From CAIRDP01 sp037138335 (lineage in GTDB: Bacteria > Bacteroidota > Bacteroidia > Bacteroidales > FEN-979), in NCBI GenBank assembly GCA_037138335.1, contig JBAXIO010000022.1, forward strand, positions 1 to 53,733: 53,733 nt of DNA, written 5' to 3'. A program made the translations under genes and the position numbers. The notes below the pieces were generated by a model. It was not told the origin of the DNA and did not search any database. It was given only the letters and a program-made list of their open reading frames with translations. This document shows positions 27,376-35,308 of the stretch, one piece after another. The number at the start of each line of letters is the position of its first letter. The first letter of the stretch is position 1.

Positions 27376-27407
27376 CAAATCTACTTTGCCAAAGCTGTGA
27401 ACCGAAA
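27376..27407 (-). promoter_or_regulatory. Promoter of the AraC gene ending at 27316
   Basis: The minus strand reads TAGATTTG (27383-27376), an exact -7 box, with TTTC 20 nt upstream (27407-27404). The composition and spacing are the same as at 15461-15492. The forward 14-mer AAGGCAAATCTACT (27372-27385) is identical in both. It lies 60-67 nt from the AraC ATG, against 65-72 nt at the other locus. Confidence 0.6.
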
Positions 27408-27417
27408 TCATTTCGGT
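27401..27417. promoter_or_regulatory. Perfect palindrome overlapping the AraC promoter -33 region
   Basis: ACCGAAAT-C-ATTTCGGT is an 8-bp perfect inverted repeat centred on 27409 and covering the -33 element of the AraC promoter. It is a candidate operator, for example for autoregulation. The homologous promoter at 15.49 kb keeps GAAATCA but not the full palindrome. Confidence 0.45.
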
Positions 27418-27544
27418 CAATCCCTAAAATTTTCCGGCAAGCCGGCACGGGTAACGGTTGAATGCTTGAAAACCCCGCCATTGCAGACCCTTGTAACCAT
27501 GTGCGGCTTACCTCGTCAGATCGTGGGTATCAAAATTTTCACAA

Positions 27545-29515
27545 ATGAATACATATCAGAATATTTCCGTAAATTCGGAACATAAGCCAGACTTATCAAT
27601 GATAAACAAAGAGCTGGAACAGGCGGTGCATGCAGCCCTGGAGACATACTCGAATGTTCACCGTGGCAGCGGGCATTACTCTATGGCTACCACCAATTTA
27701 TTTGAAAAAGCCAGGGATATTGTTTTGGAATTCCTGGGGCTTGAAAGGCGCAAATACATCGTCATCTTTTGCACCCCCTCAAGGGCATCCGCAATCAGGG
27801 CATTGCTGGAACCGGGAAGTTACACCATTGTATCCAGCCGTGATGCAGGATTGTGCTTAGGGGTAAGCGCAATGGCAGTTAAAAAGAAAGCCCTTCCCAA
27901 AGGCGCCCCCTTCCAGGCCGGCGGAGGAACGGCAAAGCTTATTGGTCCCGATTGGGTAAAGTGGGCCGATGCTCCCGACAGGTTCGAAGCCGGAACGCCG
28001 GCCATCGTCAATATCATCGCTTTTGCCAAAGCGCTCTCGATGACCGGCAGTCAAAAAAGCTTATCATTCAATGACCACAGTGCGGAGATGTTATCCGCCA
28101 AAGAAATATTGTATCATGACGAACTGGAGGCTTACTCAGGCCATGAGCTCCTGGATAAGCTGAAACAGGCCCTGATCGGCATCAACACGATTGTACCTAC
28201 AACAGGAGGCGGCAAAGTCTTCATCAACCTCGACAATGCTGCCAGCACTCCAACCTTTAAACCGGTTTGGGAATCAGTTTGCAAAACATGGAGGCAGCCA
28301 ATGCAGGTGCAGCAGGAGGTCATCCAGGAAGTCAGATCAATTTGCTCCAGGGTCCTGGGCGCCCCACAGGAAGAGTATGACCTGGTCTTCACATCCAATG
28401 CCACCGAGGCCATCAACCTGGCCGCTGAAAAACTCAGCCATGAAACCTTTGCGGATACCGAAACCGTGGTACTCAACACCTTGCTTGAACACTCTTCCAA
28501 CGAATTGCCCTGGAGGATACATCCTTCTTTTTCGCTTGTCAGGCTTGGGGTTGACGATGAAGGCATGGTGGACCCGGTCGAGCTTGAGGCGGTCATGAAA
28601 GACTATAACCAGGACGGCAAATTCGGTAAAAAGCGCATCCGGCTGATGGCCGTGAGCGGAGCCTCAAACGTGCTCGGCAACTTCAATAAGCTGGAGGAGA
28701 TCAGCGGCATTGTGCACCGTTACGGGGCGAGGATGCTTGTGGATGCCTCGCAGATGGTGGCCCACCGTAAAGTGGACATGCAGGCAGCTGGGTTCGATTA
28801 TCTCGCCTTCGCGGCCCATAAGGTGTATGCGCCATTCGGAACTGCTGCGCTTGTTTTTAAAAAGGGGCTGCCCGGCTTCAGCCCTGCCGAAACAGAACCG
28901 ATACGCTCATCGGGCGAAGAGAATGCCGCAGGGATTGCCGCATTGGGCAAGTCGCTTTTACTCTTGGAGAGGATAGGATTTGACCTGGTCAGGGAGGAAG
29001 AACAGGAGCTGACGGCATATGCCTTACGCGGCTTGTCGCAGGTCCAAGGGCTCAAGGTTTTCGGGATAAAAGACCCCGGCTCGCCGCGCTTTGCACAAAA
29101 AGGGGGAGTCATCCTCTTTAGCCTTAAGGGTGTTATGGCAACCCGGCTTGCCAGGGAACTGGCCATGCAGGGAGGGATCGGCGTACGCAGCGGTTGCCAC
29201 TGCGCCCACCTGATCATCAAGCACCTTCTGCATTTTACTCCAACCCTGGAACGTGTACAGCGCACTATCGTGAACGTGTTTCCATGGGTCACCCTGCCCG
29301 GATTGTTACGCGTCAGCCTGGGCATACAAAACACAAAAGAAGAGATTGACCGGCTGGTCATAACCCTGGGGAAGATCTCAGGGAAACCGGGGCTGACATC
29401 CGCAGTCAATGATACTGCCATGAAAGGAACATCCCTGGTTCCCAGTGCAATAGTGAAACGTCGGATGAAGGAGTTTGTGGAGGAGGTGGAACTGAGGGTT
29501 TATTCCCGGGGCTGA
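27545..29515 (+). CDS. Class V aminotransferase/cysteine-desulfurase-like PLP enzyme, double-domain
   Basis: A 656-residue fold-type I PLP enzyme. Residues about 220-620 form a full class V domain: LDNAASTPTFKP at 229, SNATEAI at 284, DASQMVAHRKVD at 400, the PLP lysine K426 in FAAHKVYAPFG, and a cysteine pair C551/C553 in GVRSGCHCAH as in desulfurases. Residues about 25-165 look like a second, reduced class V domain. Its start (SNVHRGSGHYSMATTNLFEK) is joined to the post-lysine part (LPKGAPFQAGGGTAK, RFEAGTPAIVNIIAFAKAL) without a PLP lysine. Desulfurase or lyase activity is possible; no sulfur-carrier gene is adjacent. Alternative start: ATG at 27599. The protein is cytoplasmic. Confidence 0.85.
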   Translation: MNTYQNISVNSEHKPDLSMINKELEQAVHAALETYSNVHRGSGHYSMATTNLFEKARDIVLEFLGLERRKYIVIFCTPSRASAIRALLEPGSYTIVSSRDAGLCLGVSAMAVKKKALPKGAPFQAGGGTAKLIGPDWVKWADAPDRFEAGTPAIVNIIAFAKALSMTGSQKSLSFNDHSAEMLSAKEILYHDELEAYSGHELLDKLKQALIGINTIVPTTGGGKVFINLDNAASTPTFKPVWESVCKTWRQPMQVQQEVIQEVRSICSRVLGAPQEEYDLVFTSNATEAINLAAEKLSHETFADTETVVLNTLLEHSSNELPWRIHPSFSLVRLGVDDEGMVDPVELEAVMKDYNQDGKFGKKRIRLMAVSGASNVLGNFNKLEEISGIVHRYGARMLVDASQMVAHRKVDMQAAGFDYLAFAAHKVYAPFGTAALVFKKGLPGFSPAETEPIRSSGEENAAGIAALGKSLLLLERIGFDLVREEEQELTAYALRGLSQVQGLKVFGIKDPGSPRFAQKGGVILFSLKGVMATRLARELAMQGGIGVRSGCHCAHLIIKHLLHFTPTLERVQRTIVNVFPWVTLPGLLRVSLGIQNTKEEIDRLVITLGKISGKPGLTSAVNDTAMKGTSLVPSAIVKRRMKEFVEEVELRVYSRG

Positions 29516-29539
29516 TCAGGGGAGATTAGCGGAATAAAT

Positions 29540-29571
29540 TTTGGAGCAGACCTGATTTACAATTAATTTTA
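29540..29571 (+). promoter_or_regulatory. Promoter candidate for the Yip1-like gene
   Basis: TTTG (29540-29543), 20 nt, then TAATTTTA (29564-29571), one base from TAnnTTTG. It lies 39 nt upstream of the ATG at 29610, outside the preceding gene. Confidence 0.4.
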
Positions 29572-29609
29572 CGACATGTATTTACCAAAAATCATTTTCG
29601 TAAAGGATC

Positions 29610-30239
29610 ATGAAAAAATTCTTTCGAATCTACTTTCAGGCATTTTACAGGCCCGCAAAGGCGTTTGAATCGGTATTGCAGGGGAATTATTTCAGCGCAG
29701 GGTTCCGTTACATGCTCATCCCGCTTGGACTTTACACCCTGATGTATGTCATGTTATTCCTGGGCAGGGGGGCGCCTTCGACTTTCACACCCTGGCTTAA
29801 CATTTCCAAAGAAAATTACTATTTCTGGAACCAGTTCCTGGTCGCCCCCGGCATGCTGCTCTCATGGTTTGCAGCCGCCGCTTATATGCAGGTGGCAGGC
29901 CATGCGATGAAAGGGAAGGGATCGTTTGAAGCGATGCTTTCGCTTACGGGGCTTTCCATTTCAGTAGCCATGTGGAGCACCCTCCTGCATGACCTGCTGA
30001 TGAGCTTTTTCAGCATGGTCAGGGTCATCGACGCTCACCAGCATGAAATTGCCATGAACACGCCAACAGTATGGAGGGCTATCCTCTGGACCTGCTTCGT
30101 TATTTATTTCTTCGCATTTCCAGCCCTTTTCTACAGGACGGTCAGGGCGGTCCACTCGCTTGGCAGGGCCGCCAGCCTTTTCACGGCAATCACGGGGTTC
30201 ATAGTGTTTCAATTGATATTCCTGATCTTCAACAGGTAA
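29610..30239 (+). CDS. Yip1-family integral membrane protein
   Basis: A 209-residue protein with about five transmembrane helices. The opening FYRPAKAFESVL resembles the Bacteroidota Yip1-family start (RIxxxPxxxF), and the helices around 35-55, 75-95, 105-130, 150-175 and 185-205 fit the fold. Yip1-domain proteins in bacteria have no defined reaction. It does not share an operon with its right neighbour, which is convergent; a hairpin terminator follows. The assignment rests on overall pattern rather than a diagnostic motif. Confidence 0.6.
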   Translation: MKKFFRIYFQAFYRPAKAFESVLQGNYFSAGFRYMLIPLGLYTLMYVMLFLGRGAPSTFTPWLNISKENYYFWNQFLVAPGMLLSWFAAAAYMQVAGHAMKGKGSFEAMLSLTGLSISVAMWSTLLHDLLMSFFSMVRVIDAHQHEIAMNTPTVWRAILWTCFVIYFFAFPALFYRTVRAVHSLGRAASLFTAITGFIVFQLIFLIFNR

Positions 30240-30248
30240 TAAGACCAC

Positions 30249-30277
30249 TGCCGGCTTATTGAAACTGAAAGCCGGCA
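30249..30277. terminator. Hairpin terminator between convergent genes
   Basis: TGCCGGCTT (30249-30257) pairs perfectly with AAGCCGGCA (30269-30277) over an 11-nt loop. It sits between the Yip1-like gene and the convergent methyltransferase gene. No long T-run follows, so it may act as a bidirectional or 3'-end-stabilising hairpin. Confidence 0.6.
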
Positions 30278-30297
30278 TTATCAATCTTCATGTTTTG

Positions 30298-30765
30298 CTA
30301 AAGGATCTTCGGGAAGAACCGCGGTGTACGCTTCATGTATTCCCGGTATTCATCTCCGAAGATGCGCTCCAGCTGCTCTTCCTCCTCATGTATCACGATC
30401 CTGAAAACAACGTATGCCACTACACTTGCAGTTAAAATGATCCAGGAATTGCTTGCAAGCGCCAGTCCCGGAAAAAGGAACAGGATCAGGGCCGAATAGA
30501 GGGGGTTCCTGCAGATTCGGTAAGCACCGCCGGTTACCAGGCGGTTTTCTTTAATGCCCGGGAGCATAAGGCGCAGGGTTGAGAAATAATAGATTAAGGC
30601 CACGACTATGAGAACTGTCCCGGCAACCATGAAAGGCAGTCTGACTGCATGCCCGAAGCTAAAGACCCCGGGGTAAAGGATGCCAAGAGTGACAGCAATG
30701 GCAAGGTAAGGAATTGCGATCCGGCCGATCTTCGGGCCTATCCCTAAAAAAGTCAGTTTTTCCAT
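30298..30765 (-). CDS. Isoprenylcysteine carboxyl methyltransferase-like membrane protein
   Basis: A 155-residue membrane methyltransferase-family protein (ICMT/PEMT type). Three to four helices precede the diagnostic SAM-binding C-terminal part: LVTGGAYRICRNPLYSALIL (about residues 82-101) and EEEEQLERIFGDEYREYMKR (about 127-146), ending TPRFFP. In bacteria such proteins probably methylate lipids or small thiols; the substrate is unknown. It starts 1 nt after the stop codon of the upstream membrane gene, so the two are likely translated from one mRNA. Confidence 0.85.
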   Translation of the reverse strand: MEKLTFLGIGPKIGRIAIPYLAIAVTLGILYPGVFSFGHAVRLPFMVAGTVLIVVALIYYFSTLRLMLPGIKENRLVTGGAYRICRNPLYSALILFLFPGLALASNSWIILTASVVAYVVFRIVIHEEEEQLERIFGDEYREYMKRTPRFFPKIL

Positions 30766-30766
30766 T

Positions 30767-31255
30767 TCAGATCTGTTGGTTTAAATTGTTTTTCCTTATC
30801 CACCCGAAATAAGCCATATTCCCCGGCAGCAGGGTGGCGATGATGATGGCCATGCCTACCATTCCGAAAATAGTTTGAAGTATGTCGAAAGGGATGAACA
30901 TGATTTCAACAAAGATCCAGATAGCCAGCATGATCCCCAGGTAAAGGCTGAAAGTCCATGCCCAATGGATGCCCCGGTAAACGTTGACCGCATCAGGCCA
31001 CCTCCAGTAAGGCCTCGCGATGAGGGCCCAGGCGATAAAAGCCGGAAAAATGCCCAGCACCACCAGCAGAATGATACCGGGAATCAGAAAGGTGTCAAAG
31101 GGGCATCCTTTCAGCATCGATGATGACATTTTCATGATCTCTCCCGATGGGGAAAGTACAAGTGCAATCCCTCCTACCAATGCACCGATGGCTTGCACTA
31201 TAAGCAAACATAGGAGGAGGACCATGCATGCAGGGCGTTTTTCATTCGGATTCAT
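30767..31255 (-). CDS. Four-helix membrane protein, unknown function
   Basis: A 162-residue protein with four hydrophobic segments (about residues 10-33, 55-80, 97-118 and 122-145). I do not recognise a family. It is directly upstream of, and practically abutting, the ICMT-like methyltransferase gene, which suggests a joint role in membrane lipid or isoprenoid chemistry, though this is inference from position only. It is divergent from the DUF6920 gene; the intergenic region holds A/T-rich sequence with a promoter for the opposite strand. Confidence 0.55.
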   Translation of the reverse strand: MNPNEKRPACMVLLLCLLIVQAIGALVGGIALVLSPSGEIMKMSSSMLKGCPFDTFLIPGIILLVVLGIFPAFIAWALIARPYWRWPDAVNVYRGIHWAWTFSLYLGIMLAIWIFVEIMFIPFDILQTIFGMVGMAIIIATLLPGNMAYFGWIRKNNLNQQI

Positions 31256-31338
31256 TGGGCTGGAATAACAATTAATGCGTCGAATTTATATATTTTTTTT
31301 TGAGTTAATATTAAATTTTCATTAACATTTATGGACTT

Positions 31339-31370
31339 TTTGTGAATATGTTATTTTCATTATATCTTAG
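31339..31370 (+). promoter_or_regulatory. Promoter candidate for the DUF6920-amidase operon
   Basis: TTTG (31339-31342), 20 nt, then TATCTTAG (31363-31370), one base from TAnnTTTG. It lies 14 nt upstream of the ATG at 31385, so the leader would be short. Confidence 0.4.
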
Positions 31371-31384
31371 TCCAAAAAACAGCA

Positions 31385-32221
31385 ATGAAAAAAGTTCTCA
31401 TCATCATCGGGCTCCTGGTCGTGGCGGTGATCTGCTTCTTCCAGGCAATGAACATTATCTTTTACCGGAAATTCAGGAAGATGACCGAAAAGGTGATCAG
31501 TGAAACCGGGAAAACCGACCAGGCTGTCGTTACTGATGCCGACCTGCAGGGCCTGCCGCCCCCGGTTGCAAGGTATTTAAAGGCTTCCGGACTGGTGGGC
31601 ATGAAAAGGATCAGTTTTGCCAGGATTTACCATTCGGGGGAATTCAAACCCGGTAAGGACAAGCAATTCATGCCTGTAAAAGGGGAATACCTGGTTACCA
31701 CACATAAGCCTTCCTTCGTCTGGTATGGAAAAGTGTCAATGTTCCCCGGCTTCTTCTTCACGGCCCGGGATTACTATTATCACGGCAAAGGGAATATGCT
31801 GGTGAAGATCCTCGGGACTTTCCCGGTGGTTGATGCGAAGTCTGACATAACCGACAAATCGGCTTTCGGCCGTTGTGCCGCCGAGATGTCGATGGCCCCC
31901 TCTTTCTTTCTCGACCGCGAGCGGATTAAATGGACAGGGTACGGCGACGACTATGCAGAATGCACCATCTCCGATTGCGGGATCAGCACCAACACCCGGC
32001 TGTTTTTCAACAAAGACGGCATGCTGGCCAAAATAGCCGTCGAAAGATATTACGACAGGGGCGACGGTAAAGGGACACCCGAGAAGTTTGTCGGCCTTGC
32101 CTCGGTCGTTCGCGACTTCCAAGGGCTGAAGATGAACACCGTTTTCGACGGGTACTGGGATCTGCCCGAAGGTGAGCTGCATTATGTCCATTTCGTGATT
32201 GACAGGGTGATGTTCGAATAA
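31385..32221 (+). CDS. DUF6920/DUF6544-family protein
   Basis: A 278-residue protein with one N-terminal hydrophobic anchor (VLIIIGLLVVAVICFFQAM) and then the family's LPPPVARYLKASGLVG start at about residue 55. Conserved-looking blocks are RIYHSGEFKP, GRCAAEMSMAPSFFLD (about 160-175) and ERYYDRGDGKGTPEKFVG near the end. The function of this family is not established. The gene is 33 nt upstream of the amidase gene on the same strand and the two are probably one transcript. Confidence 0.78.
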   Translation: MKKVLIIIGLLVVAVICFFQAMNIIFYRKFRKMTEKVISETGKTDQAVVTDADLQGLPPPVARYLKASGLVGMKRISFARIYHSGEFKPGKDKQFMPVKGEYLVTTHKPSFVWYGKVSMFPGFFFTARDYYYHGKGNMLVKILGTFPVVDAKSDITDKSAFGRCAAEMSMAPSFFLDRERIKWTGYGDDYAECTISDCGISTNTRLFFNKDGMLAKIAVERYYDRGDGKGTPEKFVGLASVVRDFQGLKMNTVFDGYWDLPEGELHYVHFVIDRVMFE

Positions 32222-32254
32222 ATCTGAATTCAATATTCTCTGAAGATATAAACT

Positions 32255-33712
32255 ATGGAAAACTACATTTATAAACCCGCTACTGAGCTTGCAAGGCTCA
32301 TACGGGAAGGGAAAGCAACGAGTAAAGAGATCGTCGGCCAGCATATCGGGAGGATCAGGAAGCTCAACGAAAGGTTCCATGCCATAGTAATGCTTTTCGA
32401 AGAAGATGCTATGAAGCTGGCGGATGAGAGAGATGAGGAAATCCGGCAGGGAAAGATCATGGGACCCTTACACGGTGTGCCGGTTACTTTAAAGGAGTGT
32501 TTCTGGATGAAAGGGATCCCCAGCACGGTTAATTTTAAATATTTCAAAGACTTTATCGCCCCCCGCGACGCAGTGCTGGTAAGCAGGATCAGGGAGAGCG
32601 GGGCCATCATTATCGGCAAGACCAATGTGCCCAGGAGCCTGATGGATTTCCAGGTAAGCGGGGATATTTATCCCGAAGGCAAAAACCCCTACGACCCGGA
32701 GAGGACCCCCGGCGGAAGCACCGGTGGTGGCGCAGCAGCCCTGGCCGCAGGCTTCACCTCCCTGGAGACCGGCAACGACATAGGAGGGTCGGTAAGGGTG
32801 CCGGCGGCTTTTTGCGGGCTTTTCGGGCTCAAGCCCACCGACCGTACCATTCCCCTCGACGGGAACGTTCCCTTACCCAAGCAGGCAAAATCCTTCCTGG
32901 TACATATGGCCCAGGCCGGCCCGCTTGCCAGGAATATTGAAGACCTGGAACTGCTGTGGAGGCTTATCGTTGGTCCGCACGAAAGCGACAGGAACATCCC
33001 CAGGATAGAATGGAAAGCCCCCACAGAACGTACGCTTTCACAATACAGGATCGCCTGGGTTGACGGCTGGCCGGGGTTCCCGACAAGCAATGCAGTTGGT
33101 GAAGCCATTCATTCCCTTGTAAACAAATTCACCTCCATGGGGGGCAAATCAGAACAAGGGATACCCGACACCGGTCTGCATATGGATTCCCTGAGACTCG
33201 ATATCAGCCTGCTGCCGTATGTCCTGGCACAGGGAGTCCCATGGTTCATCCGCTACCTCATGAAATGGCAGATGAAAACTACATTTTTCAAAGGCGAGAA
33301 TAGGTTCAACAGGGAAATCAACAGGGCATTCAGGTTGAAGGTCAATAACTATGCTGAGGTCATGCTGACGAAGAACCGGGTTACCGAACGCTGGGAGAAG
33401 CTGTTCCGGGAGGTTGACTTCCTGGTATGCCCTGTAGCCTACGGACCGGCTATCAAGCGCTGCAAGACAGGCAGCAATATCAGTTATGAAGGAAAAACTG
33501 TGAAGTACCCCCATTACATGTGGCCGTTCACCGCCTGTTTCAACGCTTCAGGGCACCCCGCCATCATCATCCCCTTCGGCAGTAGCCCCGAGAGCCTGCC
33601 TATTGGAATACAGATCGTCGGCCCTTACTGGAGCGAGCCTGAACTCATACGTTTTGCGGGGATGATTGCATCGCTTGGACCGGGGTTCACTCCGCCGGTT
33701 ACCAATTTATGA
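32255..33712 (+). CDS. Amidase-signature (AS) family hydrolase
   Basis: A 485-residue amidase with the complete Ser-cisSer-Lys triad: K80 in VPVTLKECFW, S155 in PGGSTGGGAAALAAG and nucleophile S179 in DIGGSVRVPAAFCGLFGLKP. The C-terminal region (WPFTACFNASGHPAIIIPFG, then LPIGIQIVGPYW) is typical. It has no signal peptide, so it is cytoplasmic. By overall pattern it is closer to fatty-acid-amide-hydrolase-like amidases than to GatA: no gatB/gatC lies nearby, and the linker region differs. The exact amide is unknown. Likely co-transcribed with the DUF6920 gene. Confidence 0.9.
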   Translation: MENYIYKPATELARLIREGKATSKEIVGQHIGRIRKLNERFHAIVMLFEEDAMKLADERDEEIRQGKIMGPLHGVPVTLKECFWMKGIPSTVNFKYFKDFIAPRDAVLVSRIRESGAIIIGKTNVPRSLMDFQVSGDIYPEGKNPYDPERTPGGSTGGGAAALAAGFTSLETGNDIGGSVRVPAAFCGLFGLKPTDRTIPLDGNVPLPKQAKSFLVHMAQAGPLARNIEDLELLWRLIVGPHESDRNIPRIEWKAPTERTLSQYRIAWVDGWPGFPTSNAVGEAIHSLVNKFTSMGGKSEQGIPDTGLHMDSLRLDISLLPYVLAQGVPWFIRYLMKWQMKTTFFKGENRFNREINRAFRLKVNNYAEVMLTKNRVTERWEKLFREVDFLVCPVAYGPAIKRCKTGSNISYEGKTVKYPHYMWPFTACFNASGHPAIIIPFGSSPESLPIGIQIVGPYWSEPELIRFAGMIASLGPGFTPPVTNL

Positions 33713-34041
33713 TCCCTCTAAAACTCCTGCATGATCCATACCCGGGGCTAACAGGGACATCATGGAATACATGATATGGTATCATCAAATTTAACAGGCC
33801 TGTAAAAACGGCTCCCGGATAATGTGACAAAAGCCCTTGGTCAAATAATACCGGGGGAGATACCTTTTCCCTTTAATTTCGCTTTAGTTTTATGAGGAAT
33901 TATAAAATTTTTAAGGATGAAGTAGGCATGTATGACTCATCCCATGAAAAAAAAAAGGGGAATGCTGTTTAATTTTCACAGGCGATATATAATATTATTG
34001 AATCACATTGAAATCTTTAACTAACATTAACATTCTAACTT
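33713..34041. other. Non-coding gap after the amidase gene
   Basis: 329 nt without a supportable gene. It holds a perfect 6-bp hairpin (ATCATG 33771-33776 / CATGAT), an imperfect longer hairpin with CTCCCGG and CCGGGGGAG arms near 33812-33866, and a run of ten A's near 33945-33955. These are probably 3'-end structures of the amidase transcript and the upstream region of the hydrolase gene. No convincing -7 box was found. Confidence 0.5.
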
Positions 34042-35190
34042 ATGAAACATTTGGCTTCTCTCGTATCACCCCTCATTTTCATCTTCGTTTTTTGCGCGGC
34101 TTCCTGCGCACAGGACTCCCGTCTTGTCAGGATCAGGTTATCGGATGGTGATACCATGACAGGTAAACTTGATTTGCCCGGGGGGTCTTCCGGGATCAGG
34201 GAGCTTGTCATCTTTGTCCATGGCACAGGTCCATGCACATATCTTGACCGCCGAAAAATGAGCGGGCTTGAATTTGATTATTTCGCCCTGTTTACCCGGG
34301 AACTGACAGGTCGCGGTATTGCCTTTTTCACCTATAGCAGGCGTGGTGTGACATTAAGCAACACACCCCCCACCTTTGACACGGTTGACAGGAAAAAATT
34401 TCAAAAATACCTTCCCTCTGTTGAGGTGAAAGATATTGGAACTGCGATCGGCTTCCTTAAAAAAGAAGAACGGCTGAAAAAATCCAAAATCGTTCTATTA
34501 GGATGGAGTGAAGGAACCATCCTGGCGCCAATGATCGCGCTGGACAAAGCCAACAAGGTTGATGCCTTACTTCTTGCCGGTTATGCAAACGACAACATGA
34601 CAGAAATAATAAAGTGGCAACTGGGAGGCGGCTCTTCCATGATTAACTTTTGCAAATACCTGGATGCCGACTCCAACGGCATGATCAACAGGGCTGAATA
34701 TGAATCCACCGAAAAGAGGGCAACTTCGTTCAGGGAAAAAGGGCTGAAAAACGCCCCGTTTTCAGTTCTGGATGCAAATAAAGACAGCCTGCTTACTGCC
34801 CAGGATTTCTGGCTGCTCAACAGCAAGCACTATGAAAAAATTACGGAAGCATTCGAAAAGCATGATGATGACTGGATCTGGAATAACTATTTTCATGTAA
34901 CAAGCGCATGGTACGCCGAACATAAAATGCTTGAAGCCAATAATACAAGGCTCATGAAACTGGATATCCCGATATATATTTTTCAGGGGATGGAAGATGC
35001 CAGCACCCCGGCAAGCGGGGCTATAGAAATACAAAAGCGGTTTGCGCAGGCAAACAAGACAAATCTCCATTGTTTCTTCTTCCCGAAGCACAATCATGAC
35101 CTGAATTATACCGACTGGCCTTTAAAGCAGATCATCTCGCCCGGGTTGCAGAAGATTTTCGAAACAATGAACATCCTTCAAACACGTTGA
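34042..35190 (+). CDS. Alpha/beta-hydrolase lipoprotein with embedded EF-hand pair
   Basis: A 382-residue lipoprotein: signal peptide and a weak lipobox with C22 (CAASC). The hydrolase fold shows LVIFVHGTGPC (oxyanion loop), nucleophile S156 in LLGWSEGTI, an acid candidate in FQGMEDASTP and histidine in FPKHNHDLNYT. Between strand 6 and the acid lies a lid with two calcium-binding EF-hand loops: D208-A-D210-S-N212-G-M-I-N-R-A-E219 (canonical) and D244 to D255 (DANKDSLLTAQD). The lid may be calcium-controlled. It is on the same strand as, and upstream of, the LytS/LytTR pair, but a -7 box separates them. The substrate is unknown; probably peptidase- or esterase-like. Confidence 0.85.
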   Translation: MKHLASLVSPLIFIFVFCAASCAQDSRLVRIRLSDGDTMTGKLDLPGGSSGIRELVIFVHGTGPCTYLDRRKMSGLEFDYFALFTRELTGRGIAFFTYSRRGVTLSNTPPTFDTVDRKKFQKYLPSVEVKDIGTAIGFLKKEERLKKSKIVLLGWSEGTILAPMIALDKANKVDALLLAGYANDNMTEIIKWQLGGGSSMINFCKYLDADSNGMINRAEYESTEKRATSFREKGLKNAPFSVLDANKDSLLTAQDFWLLNSKHYEKITEAFEKHDDDWIWNNYFHVTSAWYAEHKMLEANNTRLMKLDIPIYIFQGMEDASTPASGAIEIQKRFAQANKTNLHCFFFPKHNHDLNYTDWPLKQIISPGLQKIFETMNILQTR

Positions 35191-35261
35191 TCCGGACCAT
35201 GAAGAAAATAAGCAAAGCAGCAGATCTGCCTGAATTATTATTACAAATTACAGGGAACCGG

Positions 35262-35269
35262 TACATTTG
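35262..35269 (+). promoter_or_regulatory. -7 promoter box for the LytS/LytTR operon
   Basis: TACATTTG matches TAnnTTTG exactly. It would start transcription near 35276, which favours the kinase ATG at 35309 over the one at 35279. No good -33 box is seen. Confidence 0.45.
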
Positions 35270-35308
35270 CAGGAATGAATGAAAATTAAATGGCATAGGG
35301 TTAGAATA

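Noticed and set aside
28132..29421. Long antisense frames within the PLP enzyme gene
   Set aside because: Serine/proline-rich low-information translations opposite a conserved enzyme; no independent evidence.
31736..32380. 214-codon antisense frame over DUF6920 and the amidase start
   Set aside because: It spans two real genes on the other strand and has no family features.
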